Below, in pieces: positions 23,778-37,088 of a DNA stretch of 64,000 nucleotides. The position numbers were made by a program, and so were the translations under genes. This stretch comes from Silene latifolia (lineage: Eukaryota; Streptophyta; Magnoliopsida; Caryophyllales; Caryophyllaceae), in the NCBI RefSeq assembly GCF_048544455.1, contig NC_133532.1, positions 20,586,948 to 20,650,947 on the forward strand. The letters are read 5' to 3'. The notes below the pieces were generated by a model. That model was not told the origin of the DNA. It searched no databases and was given only the letters and a program-made list of their open reading frames with translations. Each line of letters starts with the position of its first letter. The first letter of the stretch is position 1.

Positions 23778-24834
23778 CTAGATTAATCCTCTAAGGTAGG
23801 ACCAACATATCTCATCCTTTCGAATGATAGAGGTAAGTTGAAGCCACCGACTTTCAAACCACCTTGAAAGAGTTGGACATGAATGTCTAATAGAAGCCAT
23901 AAAGTCGACAACTTTGTTGGCTTCACGAAAGCAATGTTTAATTATCACTTCATCAAAGAACTGAAGATCTAATTTTACATCCTTGATAATACTATAAATT
24001 TTCCAAGGAATTTTCCAAGTACTACGGATTGAGTTCATAACACATAAACTATCACCTTTTACAATTAACTTCGAGATTCCCAAGTATTTAGTTGCTAAAA
24101 TGCCTTCTTTTAAAACGAGAGCTTCAACAACAAGAATACTATTAGATCTACACTTTTTTGCTCCTAGTAAAACAACTTTACCATTATGATCTCCTATAGA
24201 ATTTCCTAGAGCAGCTTTATTACCATCTATTTTTGATCCGTCAAAATTTAACTTTAGAAACCCATTTTTAGGTTTCTCCCACCAAATTTTTTCTTTACTA
24301 GTAGTATTTCTAACTGGCACGTCTTTATCAGGATTGTTAAGATCCTTATGTCTAGTCTCATTCCAAATCTTGATGCTATTATTACATAAAAGGATAAGTT
24401 TGTTGATGTTAAAATTAACATCATTAAAAATAATGTCATTTCTATGGAACCATCCATTCCACCAAATAAATACAATCTTAATGAAATCGGCTTTTGGAAT
24501 TAAAATTTTAAGATGATTAAGTTTCTCTGTAAAGCTCTGACTTGCAATATTATCGTATATTGCCAAAATATTGTTAAAGCTATTGATATTCATGTCTTGG
24601 ATGACTGATGTAATCAAGGAACACTTGAAAAAGAAATGATATCTATTTTCAATTGGATGATTGCACAAAACACATTGAGGTGGGACAATTATATGATTTC
24701 TTAGAAGCCTACTTTTCGTAGGGAGACCATCTACACAAGTTTTACAAAGAAAAAATTTCAGTTTTGGAGGGACATTTAGTTTCCAAATCCAGTAATATTC
24801 AAATTTGTCAATATTTCTATTGAACAAGCCTTGT
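23778..24834 (-). pseudogene. LINE-type remnant: zinc-binding RT C-terminus plus RNase H
   Basis: An open frame of about 350 codons whose first in-frame codons are not ATG; a TAA precedes it, so it is a 5'-truncated tail and not a complete gene. The N-terminal part has the zf-RVT pattern of plant non-LTR retrotransposons (WKLNVPPKLKFFLCK, LCNHPIENRYHFFFKC). The C-terminal part is an RVT_3 RNase H with LNFDGSK (Asp), VEALVLKEG (Glu), VKGDS (Asp) and REANKVVDFMA (Asp). The frame shows no internal stops, so it is either recent or constrained. Poly-T runs on the + strand at about 23740-23762 could be the remnant poly-A tail. Confidence 0.8.
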
Positions 24835-25074
24835 GCTAAACATGTCGTTATTTTGGTGATAATTCCATTTTACCCCTCATATATAAATCAATGCTTAGGA
24901 CCACTTTTTGTGACCCTTAGCTAGCTTAGTATGTCGCTTTAACTGATTTTAGCTTAATCCGTGTCACTCCCACCATGCTTTGCACATATGGAGTTTTCGA
25001 GCCATGTTTGCTTTTGTTGACCTTCTTGTAGGTACCTTGCTCGGGAGCTCGTGAGGGACGGAGTTGGAGCGGGA

Positions 25075-26493
25075 TGATGCGCGCATTTTATATAGTCTTT
25101 GCAAGTCTTATTTGCACGCATTTCTATGCAATTCTCGTAGTTTTAAGGTACGAAATACCCCGAATATTCTACATTGGTTCGTTTGGCTTTAATTGCAGGA
25201 ATAGATCTGAAAGAAGCAGAATTGAGCTTTTTGCTGTTCCTTTAGCTTGCATTTAGGAGATGGAAGAATTGGAGCGGAAATACTGCTGCCTTGGGATGCG
25301 TGAAGTCTTCTTGGAAGCTAAATCAACGAGTCATAGCTGACTTCAGTGGTAGTTATCTCGATTGTGAGCTTTTGCTGACTAAGTCACTCGATCGAGAGCT
25401 CTATGGTGTTGAGAGGTCCTCGATCGAATACTTCATGTGTTCGATCGAGAGATGCATAATTGGTGTTCCTCGATCGAGAGGTGATGTACTCGATCGAGAG
25501 GTTTTTGTTTGGAAGTTGATCGATCGAGGAGTTCTAATGTACTCGATCGGATATTTTTCCATCTTACGCGAGATTTTAATATCTTGTTATCGTATCTTAG
25601 GTTAAATAAATATCTCTCCTATAAATAGGAGAGACTTAATTAGGTTTAGAGATCGATCTCTCTTTTCCCTTTCATCTTAGTTTTAATCTGGTTCGACGTT
25701 ACTTTGTTTTCTTTTTCCGGATCTTGTTTGGTGTAATTTATCTTTACTCTCTTTCCATTTAATTTATTTATTTTTCTTGTTTCTTGTTTCTTAATTGCCT
25801 TCATTTAGTTTATGTAATTTTCCTTTGTTCATCTTTACATCATGCTTAGTATTGTTTTATCTTTCGTTATTGCTTTATTTATCGTCATGCATAGCTAATT
25901 CTATTTCTAAGTTTAAGGGAGCCATGATAGTAAAACAATGATGCGATAATTAGTTAGGAGGTTTTTGTTGTGAGGATTGTTTTATAGCAGAATCACTATA
26001 ATTATTAGGTTGAATGCATGCAACTGAATTCATTAAACTTGTTAAATTCAGACCTACATCGGAAGATTGGAATGAATAGACCTGCTATGAACAATAGATT
26101 ACCCTAATCAGAGCGGAAGCTATTTAGGAATAATCTAGGGAGGATAGCGGACCGGAAAGACCTTTCCACTACCCTTCTCACATCAGACCGACTGACCTAC
26201 TCTTAGCTGACTTGTGTAATATCATGGTGAACCGACATCCTGGCATATTTCTCTTTATCTGATTAATCACTCTTCCATCCTTGCCTATTTAATTGTTGTT
26301 ACTTTTATTGTTTTTATTTCAGTTCACTAGCTTAGTCAAAACAACTCAAACCTCCCATTTTGTGACCGTGATAGACTAGAATAACAAGTAGAAAGTGACC
26401 GCCTCCCTGTGGAGTACGATACCCGACTTATCTCTGCTATATTAGTTAGAGCTGGTTGGTTTTATTTTTGATAGGGTCGCGATAGCCGTGTCA
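25075..26493 (+). repeat. LTR of Athila-like element A (+ orientation)
   Basis: About 1.42 kb from TGATGCGCGC to GCCGTGTCA, followed directly by a tRNA-Asp primer site, so it is a 5' LTR. It contains seven CGATCG-core palindromes (25389, 25421, 25442, 25471, 25491, 25521, 25544) spaced 32, 21, 29, 20, 30 and 23 bp. Boundaries rest on TG...CA ends and similarity of the start to the other Athila-like LTRs. Confidence 0.75.
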
Positions 26494-26498
26494 AATTT

Positions 26499-26516
26499 TG
26501 GCGCCGTTGCCGGGGA
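26499..26516 (+). other. Primer-binding site (tRNA-Asp)
   Basis: TGGCGCCGTTGCCGGGGA, 5 bases after the LTR end, is the primer site typical of plant Athila/Tat Ty3-gypsy elements. The same site occurs on the - strand at 55097-55114. Confidence 0.9.
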
Positions 26517-26555
26517 GGAAACTATTTTATTTACTTGCTTTGTTTCGTTCTGTCT

Positions 26556-27890
26556 TTAGCCTCAAGGAATAAATTCCTTGAGGCAGTTTTTATCTTTTCT
26601 TCTAGTTTTGTTTTGATAGGTCTTCCAGGTCCTACCTAGACAGGATTCTAGGAGAAAGATCATCAAACAGAAGGCTTGAGTACGTTTGATTCTTCCGCCA
26701 AGATGTCTAGCGTCTCCAGAATTATAGCACAATTTGAAGCTCAGAATACAAGATTTGACAAGCTGGAGAGTAGACAATCTTGGGGTGGTCCACCTCAGTT
26801 CCATACTATGGCACAACAGGTGGTCTACTGTGAGAGATGTGGTGCTATGGGGCACAATGCTGTTATTTATTTGGCGGAGAACGACGAAGTCTATGCGTTT
26901 AAGCAACATAGACAAGCTAGTCATTTCTATGCATATGTGCCGCCACATCCGTTTCAGCAATGAGGCTATCAAAAGCCTCTATTTATTTGGCTGCCGCACC
27001 AACAAACCCCTCCTCCTGCTAAAAAGAATGAAGAGATTGCTGAATTGACGTCTATAGTGAAGGCACTTGCACTGCAAGCGCAATATATTATGCAAACTAA
27101 AATAAAGACGCCAATATCAAGATACTTGAGACTCAGTTGGCTCAAGTAATTGCCGAGCAAACTTCTAGGCAACCCGAGACAGTCTGTGCTGTTCGCACCA
27201 GGATTGATATTCCCTATGAAGGACCGATTCTGCCTATTGATGCTTAAAATGATGGCTCAGATGTTAAAAATACTGTTCGAGAGGAAGAATACAATGAAGC
27301 CTTGTCTGCCCCTGTTCAAAAATTCGATCGAGAGCCTTACTCTTCTCGACCGAATGAAATTACTGAAGAAGTACTCGATCGAGAGGATAAAAGTTCTCGA
27401 TCGAGCACTGAGGAAAACAAGATCCTCGATCGAGTAACTCAAACTGCTCGATCGATTACAATTGCCGAGAAGACATCTCAATCGAGTAGTGTTGTTACTC
27501 GATCGAGTAATTTTAATGCTGAGAATAATAAATTATCGTCTAAATTTAATTTGGACGATGATTCCGCAAATAAGGTTAATTCCTTTATTACTTCTTCTAT
27601 AGGTCTTGACAGGCTGACAGACCCAGGAGGCGGGCATGGTACGCTGAATTTGGAGACTGGAACGGTATGGATTGATGACCAAGGAGGCGGTTTGGACGAG
27701 GCTATGCTGTGTAGGATGGAAGGGCGCGAGGAAGACAAAGGTGGAGGCCATGACGCTGTAAGAAGTTGCTGTTCTTCAGATGATGCGATGGTGTCAAGGC
27801 CTAAAGTCAAGCTCATGGACGCCGAGGGGACTTCATTTCGTCAGAAGCCTTGTTGCGGGCCATTGATTTATGTGGGTGGATGAAGAGAAG
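26556..27890 (+). pseudogene. Athila-like A gag remnant
   Basis: Broken gag. 26676-26963 encodes SSVSRIIAQFEAQN, then a zinc knuckle CERCGAMGH whose last Cys is Tyr, then a stop after the PHPFQQ region. Later frames continue with a region built from a 17-residue repeat (FDRE..., LDRED..., LDRVT...) at 27320-27510 and an acidic, Gly-rich tail to 27883. No protease, reverse transcriptase or integrase follows: the sequence jumps to 3' non-coding DNA, so this copy is internally deleted. Confidence 0.65.
27325..27505 (+). repeat. 51-bp repeat with CGATCG palindromes inside gag
   Basis: Palindrome cores (exact or one mismatch) start at 27325, 27347, 27376, 27398, 27427, 27449, 27479 and 27500: spacings 22, 29, 22, 29, 22, 30, 21. 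Each 51-bp unit encodes 17 residues, with the palindromes read as LDR and (S/T/A)RS. The reading frame and the palindrome spacing are thus both kept. Confidence 0.85.
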
Positions 27891-28114
27891 AAGGTTGAGC
27901 CGGGACCTATCTGAAACTAGCGCTGACCGGGAGGCAAGCCGGAGTTTAAACTTTTTAGTTGATTTTCAAACATTTCAGTTTTTGCTGTGTGTTATTATTG
28001 GTTTTCAGACGATACTCTGAAATGCTAGACTTGTCTTGTTAGTCATGTGGGTCGTTTATTATGAGTTTGCAGGTGCTTCAAATGATGCCTAGGAGTTCGT
28101 GTATAAGATGCTCT

Positions 28115-28213
28115 CGATCGAGTACTTAACCCACTCGATCGAGTACTTAATTCTCTCGATCGAGCACTTACGCGGCCCATTGTACTCGATCGAGTACTTT
28201 GTTCTCTCGATCG
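28115..28213. repeat. CTCGATCGAG palindrome cluster
   Basis: Five sites with cores at 28115, 28136, 28157, 28187 and 28208 (spacing 21, 21, 30, 21) in the 3' part of Athila-like A. A mirror cluster lies at 32201-32279 in the oppositely oriented half. Confidence 0.9.
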
Positions 28214-29050
28214 AGTTTTCTTGTTTTGATTCGCTTCCAGTGATGTTGTTATGAAGCTATTAGCAACCTCCCATGTCACTGGCTGGTTTGGGGAGGTCCC
28301 TACTTCGCGTTTCTTGTAAGTTTTTCGAGCTTCACTCTTCTTTTCAGTTTGCATTTCCTTTCCCTATTTTTGGGTACAATGAGGACATTGTACGGTTTGG
28401 TTTGGGGAGGGTATATGCATCCATATCTGTGTCTGCATATTGTTTTTATTGCATTTCTGCTATAACGTTTAATTTTTGTATGCATTGCCTTTTATTTTCA
28501 AAAATTGAAAAACCATAAAAAATTAGAAAAATTCAAAATTCAAAAATTCACGTTTATTTTTGAATTTAGGTTGAATCGGAACGGTGTATTTCGATGATGA
28601 AATTGCACTAGTTTTAGTCCTTTTTCCTTAAGCCTTGCATAAAATATTATCTTTTTAGCATTGTCTTATTGCATAATCTACGAGTTAATGTTGAAATTTA
28701 GCTGAACGAATAGACTTGACCTAAAATTTTGGCAACCCACTTATAATTCTAAGGAATTAGAGCCTTATAAACTGGTGTCATTCATGACCAGTTCATGTAG
28801 GATTGTGAATAGTTACTCCTTGCATAACACGTATCATTAATTTGCACAAGTATGAAATTTAATTACTTATTGGCTGCATACTTTGGGTTAGTGGTTGGTG
28901 TCACACGCAGGGAGGTGCTTATTTTCCCTTTTCTTCCATTTTTACCCATAAACTCCACATTTAGCCAAATTTGCCTTTTGACCCTTTACTACATCCCAAA
29001 TATAGCCTGCTTTGTCAAGCTAGTTTAGTGATTGTTTTGCGGTATATTGT
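28214..29050 (+). mobile_element. 3' non-coding internal DNA of Athila-like A
   Basis: Contains CTGGTTTGGGGAGG and GTACGGTTTGGTTTGGGGAG tracts near 28281 and 28391. Together with 27900-28213 it is homologous, in inverted orientation, to about 31350-32395. It stops where a reverse-oriented LTR begins at 29051, so the original 3' end is lost. No ORF. Confidence 0.65.
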
Positions 29051-30573
<1,523 letters not shown>

Positions 30574-32476
30574 AATCTCCCCAAACCAAACCTTTGCTTG
30601 TCCCCAAACAAATTATATGCAAAACTAATGAAACGGAAAAAGAAAGCTCAGAGCTAGCTACAAATTGTCCATTTAAACCAATTTAATGCAGCAAACTAAC
30701 ACTTATAGCAAAAACTGTCAAATGCAAACGAGTTGTAAGATGTTTACAATAAAGCTGAACGGTCGACCTTGCAAGACCTTTGATGATGTATTCTCACGGG
30801 TCACTCTTCTCTCATGAAGCAAAGGGTAAGCATATGAGTGTAAGAGGGAAATAAATATAATCGCTCACCTAAACTACGACCGACATAAACATGCATGCAG
30901 CTAATATGATAGACAGTTCTAGATACCGTACACATACATTCCAGCCAAACAAGGTCCGTCACAGCCGAGGGCTTACAAAAGTTATGGGAATGTGAGGCTA
31001 TGGGTAAGAAAAGGCAAAACATTTTTGGAAATGGGAGGTAATAGGCGGCCAAGCTAGTACCTGAACAGAACCATATGGAACATATCCATTTCTAATCCAT
31101 TAAAATTAAGCACAACGCCCATATTTGGCATTCAAACTCACCAAACCGAACCGAAAATACTCCTCAATAGATATAAATAAAGCATAGGAGTGAAAGCGTC
31201 AACAACCAAACATCTTTTTTTTCTCTTTCTTCTTTTCTCGGTTTCTTTTTTTTCTTTTGATTCACGTTTTTTTTTCTTTTTTTTTTTCATCATCCTCCTT
31301 CCTTTTCACAAATTACCAACTCCAAGTAATGCAATACAAACCAAACTTGGCACAATAAACTATATACCGCAAAACATACACTAAGTAGCTTGACAAGGCA
31401 GGCTAAATTTGGATGTAGTTAAGGGTCAAAAGGCAAATTTGGCTAAATGTGGAGTTTAATGGGTAAAAATGAAAGAAAGGGGAATGTAAGCACCTCCCTG
31501 CATGTGACACCAACCACTAACCCGAATGTATGTAGGCAATAAGCAATTGAATTTCATATACGTGCAAATTAATGATACATGTTATGCAAGGAGTAACTAC
31601 TCACAATCCTACATGAAACTGGTCATAAATGACAGCAGTTTATAAGGCTCTAAAACTTAGAAATTATAAGTAGCTTGCAAAAATTATCAGGGCAAGTCTA
31701 TTTGTTCAGCTGTATTTTAACATTAACTCGTAGATATGCAATAAGACAAAGCTAAAAGATAACAGTTAAGTAAGGCTTAAGTAAAAAAGCAAAATTATAG
31801 TGCAATTTCATCATTGAAATCCACCGTTCCGAATCAACCTATATGCTAAAATAAACGTGAATTTTTTTGATTTTATAGGTTTTTTTAATTTTTATGGGAT
31901 TTTTGATTTTTTATAGAAATAAACAACAATGCATACATAAATTAAACGTGATAACAGAAATGCAATAAAAACATAAATGCAAACACAGATATGGATGCAT
32001 AACCTCCCCAAACCAAACCGTACAATGCCCTCATTGTACCTACAATAGGGAAGGGAAATGCAAACTAAAAAGGAGAGAGTGGATGCGGAAAACTCACAAG
32101 AGTACGCGAAGAAGGGACCTCCCCAAACCAGCCAGCAACATGGTAGGTCACAAACAGCTCCAGAACAGCATCATAAGAAGCGAATCAAAATGAATCTACT
32201 CGATCGAGAGGGCAAAGTACTCGATCGAGTAGAATTGGCTATAAAAATGTTCGATCGAAGGAAGTAAAGAACTCGATCGAGAAGACCGATTATTAAACAT
32301 AATAAAAACTGAAATGTTCGAAAAACAACTAAAAAGCTCAAACTCCAAGTTGCCTCCCAGACAGCGCTAGTTTCAGACAAGTCCCAGCTCGATCTTTTTT
32401 CTTCATCCAGTTGCTCCAGTTAGTCACAATCAAAGCAACTCAAAGCTCTTAGCATTAGATCATAAATCTGCGCGTG
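30574..32476 (-). mobile_element. 3' internal region of a - strand Athila-like element
   Basis: Non-coding DNA between polypurine tract and gag-pol in this family; conserved blocks match 45505-47230 of the complete Athila-like element (CTCCCCAAACCAAAC tracts, a T-rich stretch near 31210-31290). A palindrome cluster lies at 32201, 32222, 32252 and 32274 (21, 30, 22). It is cut off by the LTR at 32477. Confidence 0.65.
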
Positions 32477-33881
32477 TGTAATATTACGGTTTTATGAGTC
32501 TTTGGGTACTCTATCGAGTGGGGCTTACTCTGTCGGGTAAGTATGTTTGGTATGCGAAACAGTAGGCTGCCTGTAGGGTACTCAATCGAGTAGCCTTGGC
32601 ACTCGATCGAGTAAGTGGCACTCGATCGAGTACGTGACTTACTCGATCGAGTAAGTCGGTTATCGGGTGATTTGCGACGAGTTTGTTAATAATGCGGATT
32701 AATATATAATACTCCGTCATCTTTTTCCTAAACACTTTTACAAACCTAAAAACACAAAAAGGAGAGATTGCAAGTTACGTTGATCGATTCATTCGCATTA
32801 TTAGCAAATCTCGGAGCTAGAGGTGTCCGTTTCCTTTGTTCTTTATACCGTTGTGATCCTTGCGTCAAGGGTAAGTTCTACGTATCATTTTTATAGAATT
32901 TGGTTAATGTTGGTTAAACCCTAATTTGGAGATTTGGGGGTTTTTATGAGTATGTGGTTAAGGTACTAATTGTATGAATGTATGTATAGGAGGAGGATTC
33001 GTAGAAGAGAGATTTTGAGACAGCTGCTAGATCGTCTAATTCTGTGATTGCTTTCCAGGTAGGGTTTCCCTACTCAGTATTAATTACATGATGTGTGTGG
33101 TGGTTGTATTGTTATTGTTGATTTATCATACTGCTGGAGTTTGTGACGGTTGTTGATTAATATCGTTGATTGTTGTTGTATCTGTCTGTGATCTTCGGGG
33201 TGCGTCCCTGGCTGAGTGGAGTCACTTGCGGGAGTGACTTCACGCCCTTGATTCGCCTTCCGTGGAACCCGCCACAGAAGGGATGTGCACATTAATGAAC
33301 ATGGGTTTATCGTTCGGATGAGATGAGCGGGGCTTAGGTGGGTACGGCCGCGGTCCCCCACTGGCGGTGTGGAGTATCTGTTGCGATGGGTACTCTGGCA
33401 GGACTACACACTTTAGTGTGTAGTCAGTGGTGTGGAGATTGATTATGGAGACTGGGGCTGATGTGACGATTGAGCTGTTTGACACTTGTTTTATTGTGAT
33501 TGTGTTGTGTAGTTAGTACTGACTCCGTTGTTTGTTTTGTAAAACTGTGGTGATCCATTCGGGGATGGTGAGCAGTTGTTGAACAGGTTTGATACGATGC
33601 ATTTGGGTTAGCTGGGATGAGTCATCACTTGGTATTAGAAGAGTCTTCCGTTGTGTCAGACGGTGTCTTAGTTGTTCAGTTTTGATAGTAGACACTTTTG
33701 GTTTTGGATTGTATTTCATTTAATAGTTTTGGTTTGAGACATATAATCACTTAAACTATGTTTACTTTTAAAGTACATTTCTTTATTATCTTATGATTAT
33801 CATTGCCTCGGGTAACCGAGATGGTGACGTTTCTATACCTGAGTGGTCCAGGTAAGGCACTTGGAGTATGGGGGTGTCACA
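32477..33881 (+). repeat. LTR of Tekay-like Ty3-gypsy element (T3)
   Basis: TGTAATATTACGG...GGGGGTGTCACA, 1.4 kb, with a tRNA-Met primer site 3 bases later. It carries a degenerate palindrome pair at 32511 and 32530, then a tetrad with cores at 32583, 32604, 32623 and 32644 (21, 19, 21). A GTGCACATTAATG block (about 33285) and a CGGGTAACCGAGATGG block (about 33819) recur in the other LTRs of the family. Confidence 0.82.
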
Positions 33882-33884
33882 AAG

Positions 33885-33896
33885 TGGTATCAGAGC
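33885..33896 (+). other. Primer-binding site (initiator Met tRNA)
   Basis: TGGTATCAGAGC directly after the LTR defines 32477-33881 as a 5' LTR. About 240 bp of internal leader follows before the element is interrupted. Confidence 0.88.
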
Positions 33897-34894
33897 GACG
33901 ATCCTGAAACCTATAACCAATGAATCTAATGAATATAGGGAGTCAAATTAAAATGAACCCGGGGTAGAAGTTGTAGGAGCTAATGCAAAGGCTTGGGAGA
34001 CGTCTGTTTAGGTGATTTTTACCAAGTTAGTTGTTTTAGCTCAATGTGGTCTTACTCGTTGGTTGCTTTATTTATCGTTTGTATTTGATGTATAAATAAA
34101 GAAATAAAGCATGAAATATAAATTGACACGTTAGATTTGGTGACGCGGAAAACCCAATGAGGGAACAACCGCGGGAGGGAGGGTACCCTGCCAAATATTG
34201 CACTAGCTTTGAATGAGAGGATGAATACAATTGAGACGGAATGTAAAGTTAGCCAGCACGAAGTATTATGTGTGTGAGATCTTCAATGTCCTTCTTTGAT
34301 TGTTTCCTTGGCTATTTATAGGGTAAGAGCCCTAGGTGTATCCTACCATGATTATGGAAAGGAATATAACTTCCATAATAACTCTTGCCATAACACGCGG
34401 TTTCCCTTCATTCTCCCTGATCTCCCTGACTTCTCCCTGAATCCTTTCCTAAATACGGACGCCTTTCTCAGTGGGCCTCGCCTCTCCTTACACGTGTCCT
34501 AGCCCATCTGACTTCCTTCCATCCATGGACTCTCCTTCCACTATGCCTCCTTTCATGGCCCATTTTCCTAACAACTTATTAAGCGGGCTTCACCTATTAT
34601 GCAGATTTTAGCCCAAACTGTTTGCCCCCAATTCCTTGCGAGGTACGCTTTGAGGTGTCGAAAAAGGAATTTAAGTAGTCGACTATTAAAACCCTAAACC
34701 GTTATTTACACTTCCTTCCATGCACACTCATCATTACTCGCCGCCCACCTCCTCATTTCTCGCGCCCCTCTCCCTCTCTCTTCCTTTATAATCTCAACTC
34801 CCTCCTTTACTTCATTTATTCACTTTCATTATTTCCCTCAAAAACTCTTCCTCTTATTCCCATCTCTCCCTTTTGCCTCCCCGCCGATTCTCTT
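33897..34894 (+). other. Retroelement leader and LTR-like DNA before a Tat/Ogre-type ORF
   Basis: 33897-34130 is untranslated leader of the Tekay-like element. From about 34131 the sequence changes (GACGCGGAAAACCCAATGAG...) to DNA resembling the LTR/leader of another LTR element. It ends in pyrimidine-rich DNA with AAACCCTAAACC (about 34688) and a probable splice donor CACCAG|GTACTC near 34921. Confidence 0.4.
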
Positions 34895-36058
34895 GTGCTC
34901 TCACAGCCGTCACTTCACCAGGTACTCCTCCCTCTCCTCCTTTCTTCTCCTTTTTTCCTTTCTTCTTTAATTATGGGAAACACCCGACAAGATTCTTCAT
35001 CCTCTACCCCAACTGACCGGAATCCAGACCCAGTCTTTCCTTCCTGGAACCTTTTCACCCACCCCTACGACTGCGACTCTACTCTGACTCCCACCGACAT
35101 TCCCCTAATCAAGGGTATGCTCGGCCTTGGTGATGGGGTGGATATAGCCATCCCTGAATCGGGTCAAAAAGACGATGCCATCCGCTCAGGGTGGGTTTGT
35201 CTCTACCTATACCCATTTAGGTACGGCCTCCGTTTCCCCTTTCAAAAACTTATCCAAGATTTCATCTTTACAAACAACTTTGCCATGACACAAATCTCTG
35301 CCACTGTTTGGAGAGTTCTCCTCTATTCCTTAGCTGCATGTCAAAATTATGGCAACTCCATTTCTCTGGGCGATTTGGCCCATATGTACGACATCAGGTC
35401 CCTGGGGAGAGGCCAGTTCTCACTTCGGGGCTCTGGCGAGACCCCCTTCAAGCATGTGTCAAAATCTAGGGATGAGAAATGGTTTTAAGACTTCTTCTAC
35501 GTGACGAAGGCTTCTATCCAGCCGCCTGCTGATTATATCTTCGAGAAATGGGTTATAACTTAGAGTAAGTAACTTCCCTGACGCCTGACCTACCCATCTC
35601 AATGCTTACTAATTTACTCTGCTGTGTTCGTGCAGGTCCCTGCTACCTGACCCGCATTGGTGCCCCGAGTCCTGCTCGCAACAAACTGTTCTGCATTCCT
35701 CTGTCTGAGAGGAGGTTCCCCGATCTGCTGCCTGGATATTCACCTGCTTCTTCCTCTAACCCCCTACAATCAGCCCACAACATGTCTTCTGGTAAGCTGC
35801 CTAAAGTCTTTTTTTTTTACTTGCATGCAACTTTGTTGGCTGTCTGATCCCTCCTGACACCTGAAATGATGACTGTCTGCAGGCTCAAAGGTTGATCCTG
35901 TGGAAGCTATCCTCCAAAGCGTCAAAACAAAATGGTCTGCTGCTAGCCCTGATGTGACGTCTGCCTCCAAGAGGAGTGCTCCTGACACCTCCTTCCAGAC
36001 ACCTCATACCCATTCCAGCTCTGTACGGCCTGAACCCTTAGAGGTCACTAACTACGAT
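34895..36058 (+). pseudogene. Tat/Ogre-like ORF with 'putative gypsy-type transposase' domain
   Basis: The frame at 34895-35488 includes an ATG at 34973 (MGNTRQDSSS). The motif run GWVCLYLYPFRYGLRFPF...LIQDFIF resembles the PF04195-type domain found in plant gypsy ORFs. It ends at TAA after DEKWF, but the same frame reads on as DFFYVTKAS, so the stop looks like a single-base mutation. Downstream, GTGCAG|GTCCCTG (about 35636) and CTGCAG|GCTC (about 35881) look like splice acceptors of further exons (RIGAPSPARNKLFCIPLSERR; VDPVEAILQSVK). It is cut off near 36058, where CACTA-type DNA begins. Confidence 0.55.
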
Positions 36059-36319
36059 ACTACTTAAACTTCCTTCGGTAGGCATTTCCTCACCGTGATA
36101 CGTCCATACATAGTAATTATCGGCAAAATCATTCGACCAAAGATGATCTTGAACTACTTTTTTCCTTTTAAAAGCTCTGTTATTGCATTTCTTACACGGA
36201 CACCTTATTTCACCAAAATTCTTATACATACTACTTTGTTCCACGAAGTCAATAAACTCTTTCACCCCCTTTGCAAATTTACGCTTCGGTTTCTTTTTTT
36301 CGTCTAATCTTTCATACAT
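36038..36319 (-). pseudogene. CACTA transposase-associated domain, first exon remnant
   Basis: MYERLDEKKKPKRKF, then a KEFIDFVEQ segment and the Cys pair CPCKKCNN, ending DHLWSNDFADNYYVWTYHGE. This is the N-terminal domain that precedes TNP2 transposases in plant CACTA elements (Transpos_assoc). No TNP2 core follows. The last codons are probably intron or junction sequence. Confidence 0.75.
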
Positions 36320-36506
36320 CTATTGTCGTTCTAATCTTTTCAAGTTTATATATATCTACAATTCAATTTGTTTGTATATATGCCATAAAAATACAATAAC
36401 AACCAAAAATAATACTCAATAAACATTATCACCAACAAATAACTATTGTCAACAAGTAGTCTTTTTTTTTGAATTGGGTCCTTATCACTCCACCTAAACC
36501 CATCAA

Positions 36507-36720
36507 TGTACGTTTCAAGTCACTAGCAAACACACACTTGTGATTTATTAATGAGGAAAAAATTCGGCAGCAATTCCCCTTAGTTCTCCAAATACACAAT
36601 GTAGAATAAATAATTACTCCACATATGCATTCAGAGAACATTAAATGAATTGTCACCGAGCTCTTTCCTCATTAACAAATCACAAATACATGTTTACTAC
36701 CTAAGTGACTTGAAACGTAC
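36507..36720. repeat. Inverted repeat (about 50-bp arms)
   Basis: TACGTTTCAAGTCACT...TTGTGATTTATTAATGAGG at about 36507-36556 pairs with its reverse complement at about 36669-36720. Probably a small foldback element within the CACTA remnant. Confidence 0.65.
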
Positions 36721-36745
36721 AAAGACAGTCCCAAAACGGGGACTA

Positions 36746-36778
36746 TTCAAAAATTACTCCTAATGAGTAATTTTTGAA
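36746..36778. repeat. Perfect 14-bp hairpin
   Basis: TTCAAAAATTACTC (36746-36759) and GAGTAATTTTTGAA (36765-36778) with a 5-base loop. Lies just beyond the 36507-36720 inverted repeat. Confidence 0.75.
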
Positions 36779-36997
36779 CGGGTACTAAGTCAATGTGAAC
36801 ATTAATTTCAATAATATTAAATACAAAACATACAACAATGACTAGTTTCTTAATAATGTCAATTAACAAAAACTAAGTAACATGACTAATTTTTCATTTT
36901 AAATATCTAATCTAATTAACATTAATTCAAATTATCATTTTAAAAACATTAACATTACACAAAATTTAACACTTCACAAAACTACTACTAACTATTA

Positions 36998-37088
36998 CTC
37001 CCTCCATTCAATATTTATCACCCCATTTCTCCATTATATGTGAGGGGTATTATATTGAAATGGGGTTATAAATGTTGAATGGAGGGAG
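36998..37088. mobile_element. Short Stowaway MITE
   Basis: 91 bp with TA on both sides (36996-36997, 37089-37090). Terminal repeats of about 31 bp match at 29 positions (CTCCCTCCATTCAA(T/C)ATTTAT). It is almost entirely two arms. Confidence 0.9.

Noticed and set aside
31190-31384. Phe-rich open frame
   Set aside because: Produced by a T-rich tract of Athila-like non-coding DNA; a similar T-rich stretch lies at the corresponding place in the 44-56 kb element.
36048-36060. CACTA left terminus (CACTAACTACG)
   Set aside because: Matches the right terminus only over CACTA, and the 3-bp flanks (GGT versus GTA) do not agree.
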